The notes: generated by a model from the letters alone, not told the origin. A stretch of DNA of 64,000 bases from Nereocystis luetkeana (GCA_031213475.1 JARUPZ010000018.1:4625680-4689679), one strand, 5' to 3'. Shown: positions 38,977-51,910, counted from the first letter of the stretch. Translations and numbers: made by a program.

Positions 38977-41869
38977 GACACCGGGCGTGGCATGGAGTGA
39001 TCATAAATGATCCGACCTATAAGGCTTGTTTTGTCTAACAGTAGGTTGAGAGTAAGAAGTGGCCATTCTCGCGTAGCCATGGAGCTCAAACGTTGATAGG
39101 CACCCACCAGAACTTTAGAGCCGATTTTGGCTTGCTGTTACCTCTCGATTTTGCATCAGCTTCGGGGACTTACTCGTACGCAGCGAGTCAGTATATATAG
39201 TATGTGTGTTTCGTTCTTCGCATGTTTGTTCTGTTTTTGTGCTTCACTTCGAGTCAAGATCTATTTTGGTTTTGTACAGCAGCAGTACTGCGACAACTTG
39301 AAATTGAATACATCAGCTATGGAAGCGCACTTGTTCGAGAGGTTAATTGGAGGGAAAGGTCAACCGTAGCGGAGAGTATAGCCATCGGCCGTGGCTGCGC
39401 CCCAACAGCACATGATGGTGGCAGGGTCGACATGTCGAGAGCAGGGTATTTTTTCGCGTTCATGGCCATCCTGCTGCGGGGCCGATTGATACCCATGCCC
39501 GCCACACTGTACGCGCCCTTCTGCAGAACGTTCCCGGTTGGCTAAACAACTGTGTATTTGGCGTGACTTCCTTCTTCCTGGACCGCAGTGTGCGGCTCTC
39601 GACAAAGACTATGATGCTGTTTCTGCTGTTATCGTCGGCGTATCATATCCATCCTTCAAAAAAACATTGTATTTGGTCTACATACTTTAGCGCTGCCTTT
39701 CCTGTAGGCGAACGGTAAACAAGTCTTGCTCACATGCATTGTACGCCGACACCTATAGTTGATGCTATTTTTCCCAGTGCAGTACGTACTGAATGCAGTG
39801 CGAGCAGCGAGTTACATATTATAGTACTGCTGTGCCTGGTATTAAATCTATTAATTATATATAGACAGCGTGATGCTCAATTTATAACTTCATAGTATTG
39901 CCTCTTATACCAACGTGTTTAAAAAATATATACCTCACGTACTCACAACTTTTTCAAGCTCCCCTCGTGCAACAACGTAAAAAAAATGTATCTCTCACAT
40001 TCTCCGAAGTCACCTTTTGCAGGCTGCTTTCGTGCAACGTTCCAAGATCTTGTCCTTTGCGACGTCATCTTCGAAACACGCATGTGTTCCTGCCCTCCTG
40101 CGCTTTGAACATCCGGTCCTCGTCATCTACCGCCGCTTCACCCGAGTTCTATCGAAATAAAAGTCTTTCGAGCTACCGAGGGGTTCACGCAATCCTCTCT
40201 TGTCTTTTGTACACTACATACGCCGCGATGTGGACTTCTGCAGACAACAAAGCAGTACCTTCCTCCATAAGCTCTGCAACAACACCCAATTTCCAAATCA
40301 TCCTCCCTATCTCCTTCTACCGCAGCACACTGCTGTACACACACAATCATGCACGCTTGACTCGAGAAGGTATCTGTTTGTCCCGCCGCGTTGTTGGTCT
40401 AGATCGCACTTTGCCGTTACGTATCGAAAACCCGCCGCATTTTTTGTTATTTAACCAACCGACTTCACCTCCCGTATATAGAGAGGATGAGGAGCGACGC
40501 TCGCTACACCGCGTTGTTGGTGGCCCGTGGCGATGATGGCTTTCGACACGAAGACCTTGCCCCGAGCAAAGACAACTCAACTACATACAGCAGCGGAAGG
40601 AAGAAACCTGCCTGCAGCACCTGTGGTGAGACAACACAAACCGCCTACATGGTGCGGAAGACGTTGGCTCTCCTAGCAGGAGCGGATGCATGACGCGTAT
40701 GCGCGGTTCGTTTATCATCCTCCGCAGCAGCATCAAGCAATTTATCTCCGATACTCGTTACTTTACTCCAAGGTACTCGGAGCATCTATCTGCACCTTCC
40801 CATATTGATATCTTAGGAGCATCGTCTGGCCTTTGCTCAGGACGACCCAATCCGGCACACTCTTCTGTCGATGAAACCATAATTACAGCCGTTGTTTGTG
40901 CAGATACACCTCGTACGGCATTTACATTTTGCGTTACCACTGCTGCTGCCGTCTCCATCATCCTCGTGTTTGTGATTAAGTAAGTTCGACATTGTTTTTA
41001 TTTAATTATCCTACCAGCACGGTCGTCTAATCTCTGCTCTGACACCTCCTCATCCTCTCGATTAAAGTAATAATATTGACGACCGTTCATTCGGATATTT
41101 CGGCGTCCGATCCTGCGGGCACTCCTTGCACCCGTGGCATTTGGATATTTAGTACTACTCCCACTCACACTCACTCGCAACATTCAGGCAGTATTTCGAG
41201 CAGGGTTTGAAGTTGAGTACTGCTCACACTCCCAGTCACTCGCAATGTTGAGGCCGCAAGCACCCTAATAGTCTCAGCATTCAGAGTACGAAATTTGCTC
41301 GATACGGAAACAGCCGATACTCCGAGTGTGGTCCCTCTGCTGTGCGCTTATCGTATTACCCGCAGATTGTCTTTCATCGTACTGCTGCAACCAACGGCTA
41401 ATAAAGTTGCAGTGTAAGATTCCAGAGAGGGAGCAAGCACATCAAATAAATATTGCACAAAATTCATAATTTTGACGCTTATTGAGGTCCTACATAAAGT
41501 GACTTTCAAAGTGGTTTTGATTAATTTAAAGCACGGGGCCACAATTAATGTCCATCTTATGTCCGTATTGGCTCCCCTATTATAGCTCCTATATTATCTA
41601 CAGGAATCTGGCCCGATCGCCGTGGGGGCGGGAGGGCCTTTTATTCCCTAGTTATATATATAATGTACTTCTAGAGGTCGGCTGTGAGCAAGCGAAGGAT
41701 GTGTTGAAGCACGTATAAAAGCCATTTTCGATCTAGCTCTCGATGAGGTTCACCAACCGGTGCGCTACTTCCTTCTCGTGCGTCGCCTTGCTCGCTCCTG
41801 CCGATCCTGCCGGGGGCGGCGGCCTCGGCCGTGCTCGCATCGTGTTCCAGGGGAGTGTGATGCAGTACC
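38977..41869. other. Unassigned intergenic stretch
   Basis: No repeat family or gene recognised. The 212-codon plus frame at 39898-40536 and the 97-codon frame at 40690-40983 have no motif and C/T-biased composition, so they are not called. Confidence 0.4.
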
Positions 41870-43425
41870 ATATCTATGGGTAGATCTATCCCCTCATTTC
41901 TGTGTTGAATAGCCGCATCTTTGATCTCTCTTCCCGATTTTTTGGGATGATATGGTCATCATCTTTTATCGTCGTGTGATCTGCATCTACGACTATTCAG
42001 GGTGGGCTAATGTGATGGAGTAGCATATCTATCTTATAGGAACGTACATTTACCCGTTTGCGAATCTTATACGGATCAAGCGTAGCGTTTTGGGAACATA
42101 CCCGTTTGCGAAGCTTATACGGTTTCGCGTAGCGTTTTGGGAACATACCCGTATGCGGTTCTTGTATGACTACACATACGTAGCGCTTTGGGAATCTTCT
42201 GTATGGGAATACTCGTATCTGCATACCAGGCTGGTTTGGTTGGCATCTGGGCTGAGCCGTGTTCCTGGCGAAGCCCCCCCTACCGCTCACTCGAGTTCTC
42301 CCCCTGTCTCTCAACTCACTACAGGAGCAATAATAACAAGCTCGTGAACTACAAGCAGCGTGCTCTACCCAGCACCGACATCCCTGTGCCCCTTACCAGC
42401 TATATATCCGGCACCCTCTTCACAGGAGGGTGCTGTTTTCGTTCTTTTTTTCGCAAAACAAAATTGATTCGATGTCGAGTGTCCACTCGTACATACCTGG
42501 TAGTATAAGAGCATCTGTCCTTGGCACACGATATATGATGCCGGGTGATTCAATGCGCAGCACGACAATTCCCCCCCTCCTTTTTGTTGACACCATGCAT
42601 CTGCTATGTTTCTGCTGGTTGTTGTTGACAACAACGTTATTTTATCACGCTGTATTATATCGTACTGGTATCATACAAGCAGGTATGCTGTAGGTGGACG
42701 GACGTACAAGTTATCCTATCAATGGTAGTAGTTGTGCTGTTGCTGCTGCTGTTGTACGAACAAGTGCAACGGCACCTTGAATTACGAACTAAGTAGATTA
42801 GAGCGATACTTGATGGTAATACTCAGAGCGTTTGAGTCGGCTGTTCCCGAACTTCGTGGCCAAGTGTGAAGGAAGTGCAGAGATGTACCTGGTAAGCTGG
42901 TGAGAGACACAAGGATGTCGATGCTGGATGGAGCACGCGCTGCTTGTAGCTCACGATCTTCTTATTACTGCTCCTCAAGTGAGTTGGGGGGGAGGGAGAG
43001 AGCTCGAGTGGGCGAGGGTAGGCTTCGCCGGGAACACATTTCAGCCCAGACGTTGACCTAAACTAACCTGCAAGCAGGTACGGGTCTACCGGGACGTTCC
43101 CTTGAAGATTATCAAAGCGTTACGTGTAGCCATACAAGATTCGCACACGGGCATATTTCCAAAGCGCTACATGCCCCCATATAAGATTCGTATACGGGCA
43201 TATTCCCATCGCGCTACATGTAACTATATAAGGTTCGCATACGAGTATACACGTTCCTATACGGTGGATATGTTACTCCATCACATTAGCCCACCCTGAA
43301 TATATAGTCGTAGCTGCAGATCGCACGACGATAACAGAGGCTGAGCATATCTTCCCAAAATCGGGGCGAGAGATTGAAGATGCGGCTATTCACAAAAGAA
43401 ATGAGGTAACATTTCTATATCCCAC
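41870..43425. mobile_element. Foldback-type element with long inverted arms
   Basis: Left arm about 41870-42345 and right arm about 42955-43425 are inverted copies of roughly 460 bp (CCTCATTTCTGTGTTGAATAG / TATTCACAAAAGAAATGAGG; GGGTGGGCTAATGTGATGGA / CCATCACATTAGCCCACCC). Each arm contains about three tandem units of about 47-53 bp built on ACCCGTTTGCGAAGCTTATA. The 600-bp centre has no transposase. Confidence 0.78.
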
Positions 43426-46019
43426 ACCTAGTAGTGAGGCTTCGACGCCTCACTTGAGAAGTAAGTCACTATCCGAAAGGAGAACAAACAAAACGCGAGA
43501 AACCAGACAAGGCGCAAGGGCTCGAAGGAAAACGAAGGCGAAATGCGATACGTTCGCGGGAAGTACGCCGCAAAGCTTGAAAGAGAAATAAAACGGGGGT
43601 CCACAACGTGGGGTCTCGAGGCTGACGCGAACGTGGAGCCAACGGACCAAGACGTGGGACTCAGGACGAGCAGCTGGTAAACACATTGGCACTATTAATA
43701 GCTGGAAAGCAGCGGGGTCTTTCTCAGGTGCTACTCCGCCACGCAATTATGTGTGAAATATACATGGTATTTATTATCCTTGATTTTTACAGATTGTGGC
43801 AGGTGGCAAAACGTGTGCGGGATGGCAACATTACTCGATGCTAGTTCATATTGAATATGATTCCAGTGTTTTATTTCTGGTGTCTCAAACACGAATTATA
43901 CCAGGTATTTAATGTACCCGTTGGCAGTACTGTCGCATTTACGGCCTTGATTAGACTATCATACATCCTCGGTCTGCACGCGCATGCATTCGTAGATCGA
44001 AGTCGGGCGTCAGCCCGCCACGGCGAAGCTTCCCTTGTACTGGTATATGTTGATACATGTGATGGCCGAGACCTAGAATCCTAGCTTTTGTTATTTTTTG
44101 TAGCTCAACTGCTCAACCCCTGTATCTGTGCTATTTCCTGGTGCTTCACGAGCACCTTCCTTTATTTTTCTTTCGGCATTTGTATATGCTGCAAAAAAGC
44201 AGCCATAGCAACATATGTATGTGTTGTACGTACAGTAACAATCCTTGTTTAAGGCACGTTGAAGGCGAAGATGGGCATGTGTAGATAGGCATTTCGGAGA
44301 CGATTGTTCTTAAATATTTTGGGGCACGGCTCAGGCGCACGTTCCGCAGACTGTGTGGAACAACGGGAATGCAGGTGGCAGTCTTTGCAATGAACTGAAA
44401 CAGTTTGAGCATGTGAACGAGCGCCAGACGGCCTATGACCCTGTTTGTTCTGAGAACGAAGTAATACATGATGTTTTAGAGTGAGTATATCTGAGCAGCC
44501 TTTCAAAGAGCAGAAGGTATATCGGCCGGAGAGCCCGACGATACTACGCCATGATGCATGGTATGCGCACTGCTCGATTCTGTGACATGGTGTCCAATCC
44601 GAGAGTCGAACTCGGGTTTCCACAGCACGCCGAATGTCATTGCCTAAAGTGTCGAAGTAGACTACTTCCCATGGCGTGGGGGTGGAATGTAGATTCGGAG
44701 TAGGAAGCGTGGCGTATAGATACATAGTAGGTAAAATATCTCGGTAAATGGTGAGGGTGCAAGTGAGTACAGGCAGGGAAGGAGAATTGATTCGATGAAG
44801 ATAGCAGTATTCGATGAATTATGTCAGCTTCTTCATTTTGAATGAATAACGCCCTGCACATTGTCAGAAGGCAAATAATAAAAAAAATACCTTTGATGGG
44901 CCTTTTGGAGCTCCCCAACGCATATCCCATACTAGTGGCATATCCCGCCGCCGACGCCAGATGAAAAGAAATCAGGGTTGTAGCACCAGAATATGGCGCG
45001 GCGGTATGGAACGGGTCCGAGTACTGCTATTGTTCAGGTTGTCTCCGAGTACTCACTCACACGCAACGGGTACTATTAAAATACCGGTAGTTTTCATCTT
45101 GCCCTGGTGTTTTCCGACAGAAGGGGCGAGTGACTCATCTTTGAGAGAGCCAGTGGTAACGCCTTCCTAACATTTAGAACTGATACGGGGATGCTGTTGA
45201 GGTTGCTTGGGACACACAAATACCACCTTCCAGGTTTATTCTTGTTAACTCCTTTGGGACCGCGAGATACCGACCAAAACGATGATAACTTCAGTTTTTA
45301 CCAACCGTCTACGAGCCACGTGAGGGCCCCGAAGTTCGGGTAGGATCATACCACCCCCGTGCCGTACGATTTATCGTTGCGCTGTAACTCGAACGCCAAT
45401 TTCCATTACAACCCAATCCCGCAGTGGCCGTCGCTGTAGTCGTCACTTTGAATCGTCAATTTTCCCCTCTGAAGCCCCGAAAGGGCTCGCGTTGTTGCTA
45501 GCGCGTGCTGTGTGCCGTGCTGACATGTACAACAGTAGTAGATATGGTTTAATGGGCTTTGTTGTAATATACCATACCTGGTACCAGGTATCATCGCACT
45601 TGGTTGTATAGGGCTCCGACAAAAGATCGAAGAGAGGTGACCAGGCTCTTTCCTCTCTTGTCTGAACCCCCCTATTCCCTACACGAATACGAGCCTTTCA
45701 ATTAATGCGCCATCGTTTGCCGCATTCCTAAATGCTGAACCTTTGTACAGGCCTTCAGGTACGATATCGTAAATCTAGCCCGCCCTGATGAGCCGTAAAG
45801 TATTTACCCAGAAGTATTGATGAATCGATAAACCACCGGATCCACGAACTAGAACACGCATGAAAGATGCGGCTGATCAAAACCCATACATCTACCCTGC
45901 GAAGCTACGAAGCCTCCTGAAGGAACGCCAAAAGGGGCAAAGGAAGGAAAAATTGCCCGTAAGGGGCTCGAAAACCGTCGAACACCGAAGTTACCGCCAC
46001 TTCCCCCGCGGGGGGAGGG
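43426..46019. other. Unassigned stretch with a Cys/His-rich minus ORF
   Basis: The minus frame 44725-44249 (158 codons) holds clustered Cys and His (RYTFCSLKGCSDILTLKHHV; HCKDCHLHSRC), suggestive of zinc binding. It has no recognised family and no neighbours to support it. The rest is featureless. Confidence 0.3.
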
Positions 46020-46290
46020 GGTAATCGATATCATGGGGGGGGTGTACTCATATCATGGGGGGCGGGGTGTACTCTATAGAGGAGATGTACTCGATCTCAT
46101 GCATGGCCGTAGTCGTATGACCGTAGACCCTCGCATCCCTACGATGCCGAGGGACGGAGTATGTCGGGTTTTCACCGACCAGGCAGACACTGCTTGCACC
46201 AAGCGCGAAGCGTCGTGAGGTGTTGGGCGAACCGCAAGAAGGGCGAGCTGCATCCTACTAAGGGCCGCTTTAGAGGCGGATTTTCTCGCT
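46020..46290 (-). repeat. C-tail repeat copy 8, minus strand, tandem tails
   Basis: Two successive tail scraps (GGGGGGGGTGTACTCATATC, GGGGCGGGGTGTACTCTATA) precede a longer copy running to CCGCTTTAGAGGCGGATTTT. Confidence 0.78.
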
Positions 46291-46804
46291 TATGGATGAT
46301 AGCGTCAATTAGTCGATTTATTCTCCGGTGTGGCCACTTCCAGAGACAGCAATGTGCTTGGGCTGCCTTGTGGGTGCTTTACCTAACCCTTTACCCTATA
46401 CATGCACACTACGGAATGCGACCTTTCCCTTTGTTGTGCGGAGACAAGGTTCTCCCCGCACTCAAAATGACCTAACTCGACCGCAAGCCGTGGTGACGGC
46501 CAAAAAATAAAATAAAATAAATGGTAACCTGGTTGTCTAGCTCACGCAGTGAGAGGTGTGTTTACAGCATCGTCGTCAACCGACGCTAACCCAACCTATA
46601 TACGAAGTATATATATAGTACCAGGTAAATAATATAAGGGGGGGTACTCATTTGTTGCTTGCCTCAGTCATTTGACCATTGACCACGCATCCCTTTCGAG
46701 ACAGAGCACCACGCCTACTCCTAATAGAGACCTCCAACAGTTGGGCGCTCATTACTCTGTTTCTGTATATTATTTAGAAACGTTCTGCTAATCTTATCCC
46801 CTCC

Positions 46805-48720
46805 CTATTTTGCCGCATGTGGCCACCATCTATCTCCTAGGATAGCGATCGTTTTCTCGCTGCTATCTAGTGTACTGAACTCGTCCATGTCACATTCGTG
46901 TATTTCGTTCGTCTCCTCTCCTAATACATCCCGTTCCTCCTTGTACATTTCACACTCTCCTACTACGTGAGTTCTACTCTCTGATGCTTTGCCACACGGG
47001 TACACTTGTGCATCTACTTCCTCCTCCTCCAGGCTACTGGTATACCTCTTTCTTCCTTCTGGTAGGTCCAGGTCACCTACACGAAATCGCAATTCCAGCG
47101 TTCTCGCGAAGTCCATCGGGCCGCACAAATACGTTTTCATTTCCTATCCCTGCACTTAATCCCCCGTATATCTCCGAGTGTTCCTCCGATTTCATATTGT
47201 TTCTTAGCGCTAGCCTTCCCCTTCTTTCTATCCTTTATTATATGTCTGGTTTATACCTGCCGAACTTCTCTACGAACTTGACCTCTGCTTGGCTTCCGCT
47301 TACATCCTTCCATACTTCCTTCGCTACGGTATCCCACCTCATTCCAGCTCGCCCTTTCGTTATTTTCTCCCATACAGCTATCAACTATATGGATGGCAAC
47401 ATTTGTTTTGGTTTCTTCCTTACTTTATACTGCCATTTTAACTTTGTCACGTATATCAGTCTTGATTGGGTTCATTCCCGGTTCTGCTTTTGATACCTTA
47501 TTACTCGCCGTGCTTGCGCATCCTAGCATTGTTTTCGCTGCTGTCATCTGTATTGTAACTGTTACACGAACTTCGCGTTCCCTTCTCATACTTCTCCTGC
47601 GTATCCTAGCTTTGGTACTATCACATCTATCGGGATACACCTCTCAATCTTGGTGTCAAGGTGCGGGTCTGTTAGGGTCGCATCCATCTTGCCTGCGTGT
47701 GCTTTGTGCTCTCTTTTTACTTTTGCTATGAGTGTGTATCAAGAGCAGTATTTTGAGATCTCTGCGCCAAGGTAGTATACGTCGTACTGGTCTACGATCA
47801 GCAATTCGCGTCCTCCCCACTTCCAACTGAAATTTACCGGGTTTACCTTATCTTCGTTACATACAACGACTGCGCACTTCTTTACATTCCCCGTCATCGT
47901 CCGTTGCCGAGTGCATTCGTTGTGCCTTCTCTATTTGTTTCTGCAATCGCTCGGGTGTTTATGATACCCCCACGAAGCCATCCGCAAACATCAATTCCGA
48001 CGCCGTATCTTCTCCCTCCGTGACTCCCTGCTTTGCCGCTTCGACTGCTACGATCAGGTCGTTGATACATACCTTGAATATATTAGGTGATAGCGTACAC
48101 CCTTGTGCAACTCCTTGAAAATATATCAACCTACTTCGATATTTCCCCGTCAAGCATCATAGCACTTCTCGCACATTCCGTCACATTCTGTGTCGTAGGC
48201 CTTCTGTACATCTAGAAAGAAACGGTACGTTGTTAGCCCCGCGTATTTCAGCCGTTGATTATCTCACCTAATGTGTACACATGGTCTACGCAGCTATGGG
48301 TTGGCCTAAACCCCGCTTGCCCCTCGCTTATTTTGTCTTCCTTCTTCATCATTGTTCCCATTCTATCGTTCAAAACCTTACCAAATGTTACGCCTACCGT
48401 GCTCAATTATCCCTCTATAGTTCCCCGGGTTGGCCTTATCTCCCTTCTTAAATCAGTTCACTACCACTCTTTCTCTGCACCTCCTAGGGGCGTACTCGTT
48501 TTTCCATAATATCCAGTTATACAACATAACCAACATGGTAGGGATTCCTTCTCCCCCGTACTTGGGAAAAAAAATATCCACTTTTTGGGATGCCCCTGCT
48601 GCCTTTCTATTTTTGAGTTTAGCTACGTGCACTTACTTCTTTCCTTGTGAACTCTCCATGCAACCCGTCTGAACCACTGTCTGCCCTTTCTGTGATGCAT
48701 CTACGTTCACCTCTACCCAC
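46805..48720 (-). pseudogene. LINE-A reverse transcriptase, multiple frameshifts
   Basis: Segments recognisable on the minus strand in order: KLKNRKAAGA (about 48610), FKKGDKANPGNYRGI (about 48440), EGQAGFRPTHSCVDHVY (about 48320), GVAQGCTLSPNIFKVCINDL (48120, motif B), ELMFADGFVGVS (47965, motif C, FADD changed to FADG), QMTAAKTMLGCASTASN (about 47550) and a C-terminal domain with CGKASESRTHVVGECEMYKEE (47000; Cys-Cys-His-Cys-like pattern) ending LGDRWWPHAAK. This order is that of LINE RTs. The changed catalytic Asp and the frameshifts make it non-functional. Clade is not resolved by eye. Confidence 0.8.
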
Positions 48721-48845
48721 GCGCTGATTTCCTTTTCGAATTATGCGCATAACTTTTCGTTGGCTGTGGGAGTTCCTAGCTAACGGTAATACTCTACTAC
48801 CGTAGTACCTGGTACTTCCCTTTTCCCCTTCGAACTACTAAGGGT

Positions 48846-49557
48846 CATTTCTAACGACCGAATGACTTAGCAAAAAACTTGCATTTTTTGGCAAGACATA
48901 TGTTCCATAAAGTTGCTAAAACCTTCTATCGTAAAACGCTGCATATGTGGCAATATTTCAATGTTTGGCAAATGTTCGCATCATAACGCCCTCAGATTTG
49001 TTGTCAAACCCCTTGCAGCAGCAGCAGCAGCAGGTAGCCTACGGCACGCCGACGCGCTGTATGGAGTAAATGCTGCCGCAGAAAGGACTCCAGGCGCAGC
49101 CCACGTACCTCAGAGGTCGGCAGTCCTTCCAGCCCGGCCAAAATCTCCTGGGAAAAGCTGTGACGGCTGCTGTTTGTGATTCTGTTTTAGCCCCCGCACA
49201 AAACGACACCCATGTCCCATCCACCCGGGGCTCACGGCCAGTGTCGCCAGCCCTATCGTCGCTATGATCAATGCCACCGGGTATCCTTCGTATCTCCCTC
49301 CATTTCACTAGCTAGAGCGAGTCTGGCGTGGGGCATCGTGGGATGGTCTGGTTCGTACAACCTTGCGTTGGCGTTATTGGGCTAAAATACCAAATAAGAT
49401 ACCTGGTAGCAAATATCACTTTCCATAAACTTGCCAACGAAGCAGAGCGGAAATATAAAACAAAAAACTTTGGCATTTTTTTTTTTCCTATTTTGGCAAG
49501 TCCACATTTCCTTGCTATTCTGGCAAATAATTTGCCCAATATGTGTCGTTAGAAATG
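48846..49557. mobile_element. TIR element nested in LINE-A
   Basis: Perfect 13-bp outer inverted repeat CATTTCTAACGAC / GTCGTTAGAAATG, then further similar subterminal sequence (AAAAACTTGC ... TTGGCAAG / CTTGCC ... GCAAATAATTTGC). 712 bp. The LINE-A reading (NGKMV | LSSSKGKRE) continues across it. Interior with a short CAG run; no transposase. Confidence 0.72.
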
Positions 49558-49739
49558 CCCCTAACCATTTTACCGTTCTGTGCTCTTAAGGTGGCTATTC
49601 CCGTGTCTGCCTCTCCTGCGTGTTTGCCCAGTGCCCCATCTATCCATACCCACATCTGCTTCATCGCGCCTTCAAAGTCTCCATTCGCTTTATTTCCTGT
49701 TATACGACTGTATGTCTTTCGGTGGGGGCGGGGGGGGGG

Positions 49740-50935
49740 GGTGGCATCCATAAACACGGAATAACACAAACTACCACTACATCTCCAGCGATGGAGGCTG
49801 ATGGGGGCGGGGGGCGGAAATGCATCCTCTCAAAAGGTTCTCAATACAAACACAACGGTAGTTTGAGCCTGTGTACGAGCAGTCACATTATTACCCTAAA
49901 CACCGCCGGCGACGAGCGGCGGCGGGGGGAGAGGGGCTCGTCTGGACACGTACGTGCCGTCCAACGCCACATACAAGTGTTAGGAGGTTGCTTGAGACAC
50001 ACACGCATCCCATGCCAGGTTTTCTTGTCCATAAGGTCCCGCGCGACCACTCACGTCTTGTGCCGTGTGCTGGGCGCGAAGAGCTTCGTTACAGTATCCA
50101 GCTATGCACCAGGGTAAGGCCCCAATGAAAGGCTTGAAGAAGAGGGGGCTCGGCTCTTGCCTCGCCCTGTGAGCCCCCGTGCCCACCGCAATAGGCCTGC
50201 CAAGTAATACGCCATACTTTCCCGTATCCCTACTCGCTGTCATGGAGCTTTACAGGCCTTCCAGGTGCCAGGGCGAAGCAATAGCACCTACTTCGTACAC
50301 ATGCAATATGTCGCTGAGCAGAGGGGCACTACTGGATCCTCCACTTGCAAGCTCCAAGAGTATGTAGACTCTCCTTATATTAACCACGGATCTTGCGTAG
50401 AAGTGTATTTCATGGCTTCGACGGGACTGGGCTTTTATTGTCATAACCATAACAAGAAAAATATAGTACCAGGGCAACGCCGACACCATTGTCTTCAGGA
50501 GGGCTGCTAACTACGGCTGCTGCTGATGTTCTTCTCCGTTGTGTGGTTGTTTTTGTTGGTGTTGTTGTTGTTGTTGGTGGTGGTGGTAGTGGTGGTGGTC
50601 ATGGTCGCGATGCTGCTGTGATACTGTTTGTAGTGTTGATGTGCTCGTTGTTATTCTTGTTCCTGTTATTATTGTTCTTTTTGTGACTGTTCGTCTCGTT
50701 GCTACTAATGTTTTCCCATCCGACATTGTTGCAGCGCTGCAGCGTAGGCGACTGTTGTGGGACCACACAGCAGTCGTTGTGGCATAGCCTGGCGACCGGT
50801 CGAAACAGCGCCGAGCGCTCACATGAACAGCCGCGGAAAGAAGAAAGAAAAAAGGCAACGAAACCAAATGTGGAATGAAGCACGTTCTTGTAGCATACCT
50901 AAAGTCTCTGTGGCCCTGTTCTCCACCCGCTTTTC
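49740..50935. other. Unassigned stretch
   Basis: A (GTTGTT/GTGGTG)-rich tract at about 50555-50600. No gene or repeat family recognised. Confidence 0.4.
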
Positions 50936-51060
50936 ACCCTTTTAGAACCACAGTCCCGTTTTGGGGACAAACCGCTCAAATCGCAAGCGCTTTGCACACC
51001 GCTCAAATCGCAAGTAAGTGCTTTGTCCCCAAAACGGGACTCAAGTACTGAAAGGATTGA
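50936..51060. mobile_element. MITE-P copy 9, with internal duplication
   Basis: ACCCTTTTAGAACCACAGTC and CGGGACTCAAGTACTGAAAG. The middle segment CACCGCTCAAATCGCAAG is partly repeated, making this copy about 30 bp longer than its sisters. Confidence 0.82.
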
Positions 51061-51555
51061 GTAGAAATAGCAGTACCGGTAGCGGCTTAAGCTCAACCTA
51101 TGTGTTTAGGTTCGTTTGCCATCCGATCAAGTGCGGAATCCAACTCTTTTCGAGGCAATGTGATGCGCGATGCCTCCCGGCACAGGTTGTGAGCACTAAA
51201 CAAAGTGCTGTCATAGTTCTTCACGAACGGGATTTCCAGGCAATGTACATACCACAAGTACGTACGCTCTCAGCTATCATAGCAAGGTACTGTTGTACAC
51301 GTATACTTTCGAGGAGGCTGCGTCGGTCGTTGGGGGAAGGGGTGTGGACGATGTATGTATGGCGAGGCCAGGGGGGGGAGTACGTAGCGAGAAGGAGCGC
51401 AATGAAGCGGGTAGATGCAAATTGTCTTGCTGATGACCAGGTCACCATTTCGCGGTGGGTGTCCCGCTCCCGCTCCCAACAATCGCGGGATCGCGAAGAA
51501 GCCAGCGGTGCGACCGGGGGGGGGGGGGGGGGGGGTAGCAGACGCACACCGGGGA

Positions 51556-51770
51556 GGGGGGAGGGGCGTACTCGTTTGTTGTTTGTCTGAGTCATTTGGC
51601 CATTGACTACGCATCCCTTCCGAGACGGGGCACCGTTCCTACTCCTAATAATAGAGACACCTCCAACAATTGGGCGCTCATTACGTTGTTCCGATATATT
51701 ACTTAAAAACTTTTTGCTAATCTTATGTCCTTCCTATTTGGCCGCCTGTGGCCACCATCTACCACCGGCG
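51556..51770 (-). repeat. LINE-A 3' end, 5'-truncated copy
   Basis: GTACTCGTTTGTTGTTTGTC ... CATTTGGCCATTGACTACGC ... GGCCGCCTGTGGCCACCATC matches 46636-46835 closely. Confidence 0.82.
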
Positions 51771-51910
51771 GGGGGGGGGGGGGGGGGTGACAGACCCTCA
51801 CTGGAGGGGGGTGTGTGGTAGACCCCCACCAGGGGGAGAGGGGGGTATGACAGACGTACATCGGGGTCGAGGGGGTGACACAACCCCACCAGAGGCGGGG
51901 GTGGGGGAGG
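51771..51910. repeat. G-rich minisatellite of about 35-40 bp units
   Basis: Repeated GGGGGTGACAGAC-CCCACC-AGGGGG type units (51787, 51822, 51856, 51880), probably an expansion of the LINE-C C-terminal coding end. Confidence 0.6.

Larger units (their letters stand above)
46625..49735 (-). mobile_element. LINE-A, decayed minus-strand non-LTR retrotransposon
   Basis: Read right to left. The 5' end abuts a C12 tract (49727-49740 as G). An N-terminal coding scrap (NGKMV) is interrupted by a TIR element. Then come KLNRKAAG-type finger sequence, KISEGQAGFRP, the RT palm, thumb and C-terminal regions, and a C-tail (46636 as G-run). Many frameshifts. Confidence 0.75.

Noticed and set aside
44560-44690. 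tRNA-like stem CCGAG-TTCGACT-CTCGG on the minus strand
   Set aside because: The T-arm is good, but no matching acceptor stem or D-arm was found; not called as a tRNA.
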